Shown here: positions 31,475 through 33,570 of the stretch, piece by piece
Layout: every line of letters starts with the position of its first letter
Position numbering within the stretch: position 1 is the first letter of the stretch
From: K189A clade bacterium
GTDB taxonomy: Bacteria; Pseudomonadota; Gammaproteobacteria; Pseudomonadales; Azotimanducaceae
Direction: 5' to 3'
NCBI GenBank assembly: GCA_018607725.1
Contig: JABBAY010000106.1
Location: 1-33,570, forward strand
Length of the DNA: 33,570 bases
Notes under the pieces: generated by a model
Database searches by the model: none
The model's input: only the letters and a program-made list of their open reading frames with translations
Told to the model about the DNA's origin: nothing
Translations under genes and position numbers: made by a program

Positions 31475-32974
31475 TCAGATCCTTTGCTGATATCTTTGGG
31501 TTAAATGTTGCTTGAAATGTTTGGCGTCCAGCGTTTCACCGGTTGCGCCAAGCATCAGCTCATCAAAGGACAAAAACTTACCCTGACCATGAACCTTGTC
31601 ACGAAGCCAAGCTAACAATTGACTAAAATCACCACGACTGATGCCACCATGCAAATCCTTTACTTCACGAGTCGCCGCCGCAAACAGTTGCGCGGCGGTC
31701 ATGGCGCCCAAGGTGTAAGTGGGAAAGTAGCCGAACAAGCCAGCGGGCCAGTGCACGTCTTGCAGGCAGCCATCGGTGAAATTGCCAGCAGTTGAAATAT
31801 CCAGATACTCACTCATCTTGGCGTCCCAGGCATCAGGAATATCCTTAACCTTCAAAGTGCCGGCAATCAGGTCTTTCTCGAGCTCATAGCGCAAGATGAC
31901 ATGCAGCGGATAGGTCACCTCGTCTGCATCGACTCGAATATGGCTGCGTTCAACCCGAGTGTATAACCGATGTAAATTGTCGACACTCCATGCTGGATCA
32001 TTGGATTCATGGCCGAGAAATATACGTTGCGCTCGAGGCGCTAAAAACTGCAGAAACTCACGAGTTCTACCTGCCTGCATCTCCATCAACAAGGACTGAC
32101 TCTCATGAGTGCCAGAAGACAGGGCCTCACCAACAGGTTGTCGCCGCCAGTCTGCCGGCAAGCCTTGCTCATACATCGCATGGCCTGTTTCATGGATCAC
32201 ACCCATCAAAGATTCAACAAAATTGCCGGTGTTGTATCTTGTCGTAATTCGCACATCGTCTGGCACACCGCCACAAAAAGGGTGATGACTAATGTCCAGC
32301 CGACCGTGATCAAAGTCAAAGCCCAAGGCAGTCATAACCTCCACGCCCAACGCTTTTTGCTTGTCAATGCTGAAGTCACCGGTTAACGGCAACACCGGCT
32401 CGGCCGCCTGTTGGTTGATGACCTGTGCGGCAAATTCTGGCAGAAAACCCTTTAAATCAGCAAACACCCGATCCACCATGGCAGAGGTGACGCCTGGTTC
32501 ATATTCATCTAACAGCGCATCGTAGGGGCTGCAGCCAAAGGCATCGGCGAGTATTTGAGCACGCTCTCGAGTGATATCCACCACCGCTTGCAACAACGGC
32601 TCCATGGCTGACCAGTTGTTTTCGGCACGATGAAGCCGCCAAGCCTGCTCGCATCGAGAGGTGGCCAAGCCCAATTTTTCCACGATCGACGAAGGTACTG
32701 CCGAGGCACTGACCACAGCCCGGCTGATTTCACGCAAGTTAGCCCGCTGCCAAGGATCTAGCGCCTCAGCCGCCGCACCCACAAGAAGATCCGGGACTTT
32801 ATCATCGGTCACCATCTCATGTATTAACACACCCAGAGTAGACATGGCGCGAGCTCGAGACTCGCCGCCCCCGGCAGGCATCATCGCCGCCTCATCCCAG
32901 CCACAAATCGCACCCAGATGCTGAAAGTCATAGATTTTATCGAAGTGCGCCTGAAGGGCGTTGTATTGGTTCAT
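31475..32974 (-). CDS. M32 carboxypeptidase (carboxypeptidase Taq-like)
   Basis: This 499-residue metalloprotease has the zinc motif H261-E262-T-G-H265, with the family's second motif HESQS (290-294), whose Glu291 provides the third ligand. FVESLMGVIHETGHAMYEQG is typical of the M32 family. The enzyme should remove C-terminal residues from peptides in the cytoplasm and needs a divalent metal. The length is normal for the family and no signal peptide is seen. AAGGA precedes the ATG. It is flanked on this strand by the alpha/beta hydrolase upstream (142 bp gap) and the GFA gene downstream, and appears to be an independent unit. Confidence 0.9.
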   Translation of the reverse strand: MNQYNALQAHFDKIYDFQHLGAICGWDEAAMMPAGGGESRARAMSTLGVLIHEMVTDDKVPDLLVGAAAEALDPWQRANLREISRAVVSASAVPSSIVEKLGLATSRCEQAWRLHRAENNWSAMEPLLQAVVDITRERAQILADAFGCSPYDALLDEYEPGVTSAMVDRVFADLKGFLPEFAAQVINQQAAEPVLPLTGDFSIDKQKALGVEVMTALGFDFDHGRLDISHHPFCGGVPDDVRITTRYNTGNFVESLMGVIHETGHAMYEQGLPADWRRQPVGEALSSGTHESQSLLMEMQAGRTREFLQFLAPRAQRIFLGHESNDPAWSVDNLHRLYTRVERSHIRVDADEVTYPLHVILRYELEKDLIAGTLKVKDIPDAWDAKMSEYLDISTAGNFTDGCLQDVHWPAGLFGYFPTYTLGAMTAAQLFAAATREVKDLHGGISRGDFSQLLAWLRDKVHGQGKFLSFDELMLGATGETLDAKHFKQHLTQRYQQRI

Positions 32975-33115
32975 GCTTCCTTGATCCTTATGTCGGTCGT
33001 CAGCGTCATGTTTTCACTGTCGCAGCGACTTAAATTTATCACGTGCTTGCTGTCAGTATTTTGCAGCAAGGCTATGCCAATAGTCTGCCCAGACCATACC
33101 TGGACCCCACCTCGA

Positions 33116-33570
33116 CTATGCCAAAGCTTTTTTCAGTATCGCAGCCATATCTTCTATTGCCTGATGACAACTGCTGACTACTGCGGTCTGCAGAATAAAG
33201 TTGTGCATTAGCCCTGGATAACAGTGGTAGGTCACCGGCACACCTGCCGCTTGCAAAATCCCCGCGTAGGCCTTGCCATCATCGCGCAACGGGTCGAATT
33301 CTGCTGTCACGATATGCGCCGGCGGCACTTGGTGGTGATGGGCCATCCGCGACGGCGCAAGGCGTGGATCCGTCAGGTCTACATCAAGTCCGCCAGTGTA
33401 TCCTTCAGTGAAGTAGTTCAAAATTTTTTGATCAAGGGTCACCCCTTCCCGCAGTTGTTGTTTGGATTCCGTATCCTCACCAAGGTCAATGCCCGGATAG
33501 ATCAATAACTGAAAAGCCAGGCGGGGTCCATCATTGTGGGCAAAATGATTAACGACCACTGCCGACAGGT
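33116..33570 (-). CDS. Alpha/beta hydrolase, HSL-type (C-terminal part, continues past the right edge)
   Basis: Only the last 150 or so residues are in the window. They contain the C-terminal catalytic Asp region, TAEFDPLRDDG, and the catalytic His in PGLMHNF, the pattern of hormone-sensitive-lipase-type esterases (bacterial Est/lipase group IV). The nucleophile elbow GDSAGG and the HGGG oxyanion motif would lie beyond 33570. The frame is open to the window edge, with LSAVVVNHFAH just inside it, as expected after the nucleophile region. It probably hydrolyses short acyl esters. It precedes the M32 gene on the same strand by 141 bp; function beyond family is not inferable. Confidence 0.8.
   Translation of the reverse strand, partial: LSAVVVNHFAHNDGPRLAFQLLIYPGIDLGEDTESKQQLREGVTLDQKILNYFTEGYTGGLDVDLTDPRLAPSRMAHHHQVPPAHIVTAEFDPLRDDGKAYAGILQAAGVPVTYHCYPGLMHNFILQTAVVSSCHQAIEDMAAILKKALA

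Overview
The window carries about 33 protein-coding genes, one decayed gene and no rRNA, tRNA, CRISPR array or intact transposase. Gene density, codon choice, Shine-Dalgarno-like sites and gene content (acyl-CoA catabolism, Fe(II)/2-oxoglutarate and Rieske oxygenases, MAPEG proteins, GlpE, a Tat-dependent Acg-type flavoprotein) suggest a free-living aerobic gammaproteobacterium, probably marine. That placement is inferred from gene content only. Most genes lie on the minus strand.

Region 1 (69-6876). A CoA-pyrophosphatase-type Nudix gene is followed by minus-strand acyl-CoA catabolism genes. In transcription order these are SRPBCC protein, acyl-CoA dehydrogenase, a carboxymuconolactone-decarboxylase/AhpD-like protein, dienelactone hydrolase, enoyl-CoA hydratase/isomerase and acyl-CoA synthetase. 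The AhpD-like gene has one in-frame TGA exactly where the second Cys of a CxxC motif is expected. A perfect 7-bp hairpin with a GGG loop starts 13 nt after it, which is the geometry of a bacterial SECIS element. I read it as a probable selenoprotein (C-F-T-U); it is the most interesting object in the window.

Region 2 (7080-14909). A GlpE-like rhodanese converges on a TPR lipoprotein gene. Next comes a minus-strand operon, TauD-like dioxygenase, Rieske oxygenase, D-glycerate-3-kinase-like enzyme, divergent from an isocitrate/isopropylmalate-dehydrogenase-like gene and a GPH-type MFS transporter. Together they look like an uptake and oxidation route for an unidentified small substrate, perhaps yielding D-glycerate. 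The transporter has no ATG, GTG or TTG at the expected start, only an ATC behind a good Shine-Dalgarno.

Region 3 (14940-18590). A perfect 28-bp-arm palindrome separates the transporter from a MarR gene. The MarR gene is co-transcribed behind a Tat-exported Acg-type nitroreductase homologue. Upstream is a clear sigma-70-like promoter overlaid by two GTTTAAC-type inverted repeats 21 bp apart, so the operon is probably autoregulated. A secreted methyltransferase-like protein and an SDR follow, converging on a shared hairpin.

Region 4 (18726-26102). An amidase and a GltS-like sodium/glutamate-type symporter form a plus-strand pair. Beyond them lie a frameshifted serine hydrolase relic, a MAPEG protein, a nitroreductase, and an APC permease plus dimethylargininase-like pair. 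The last two are separated by a 15-bp tandem repeat that repeats the permease stop codon.

Region 5 (26123-33570). Two small probable exported proteins of unknown function are followed by a YdjM-type membrane metal-dependent hydrolase, a phytanoyl-CoA-dioxygenase-like protein, a second MAPEG protein, a GFA-type protein coupled to a class II aldolase, an M32 carboxypeptidase, and the C-terminal part of an HSL-type alpha/beta hydrolase running off the right edge.
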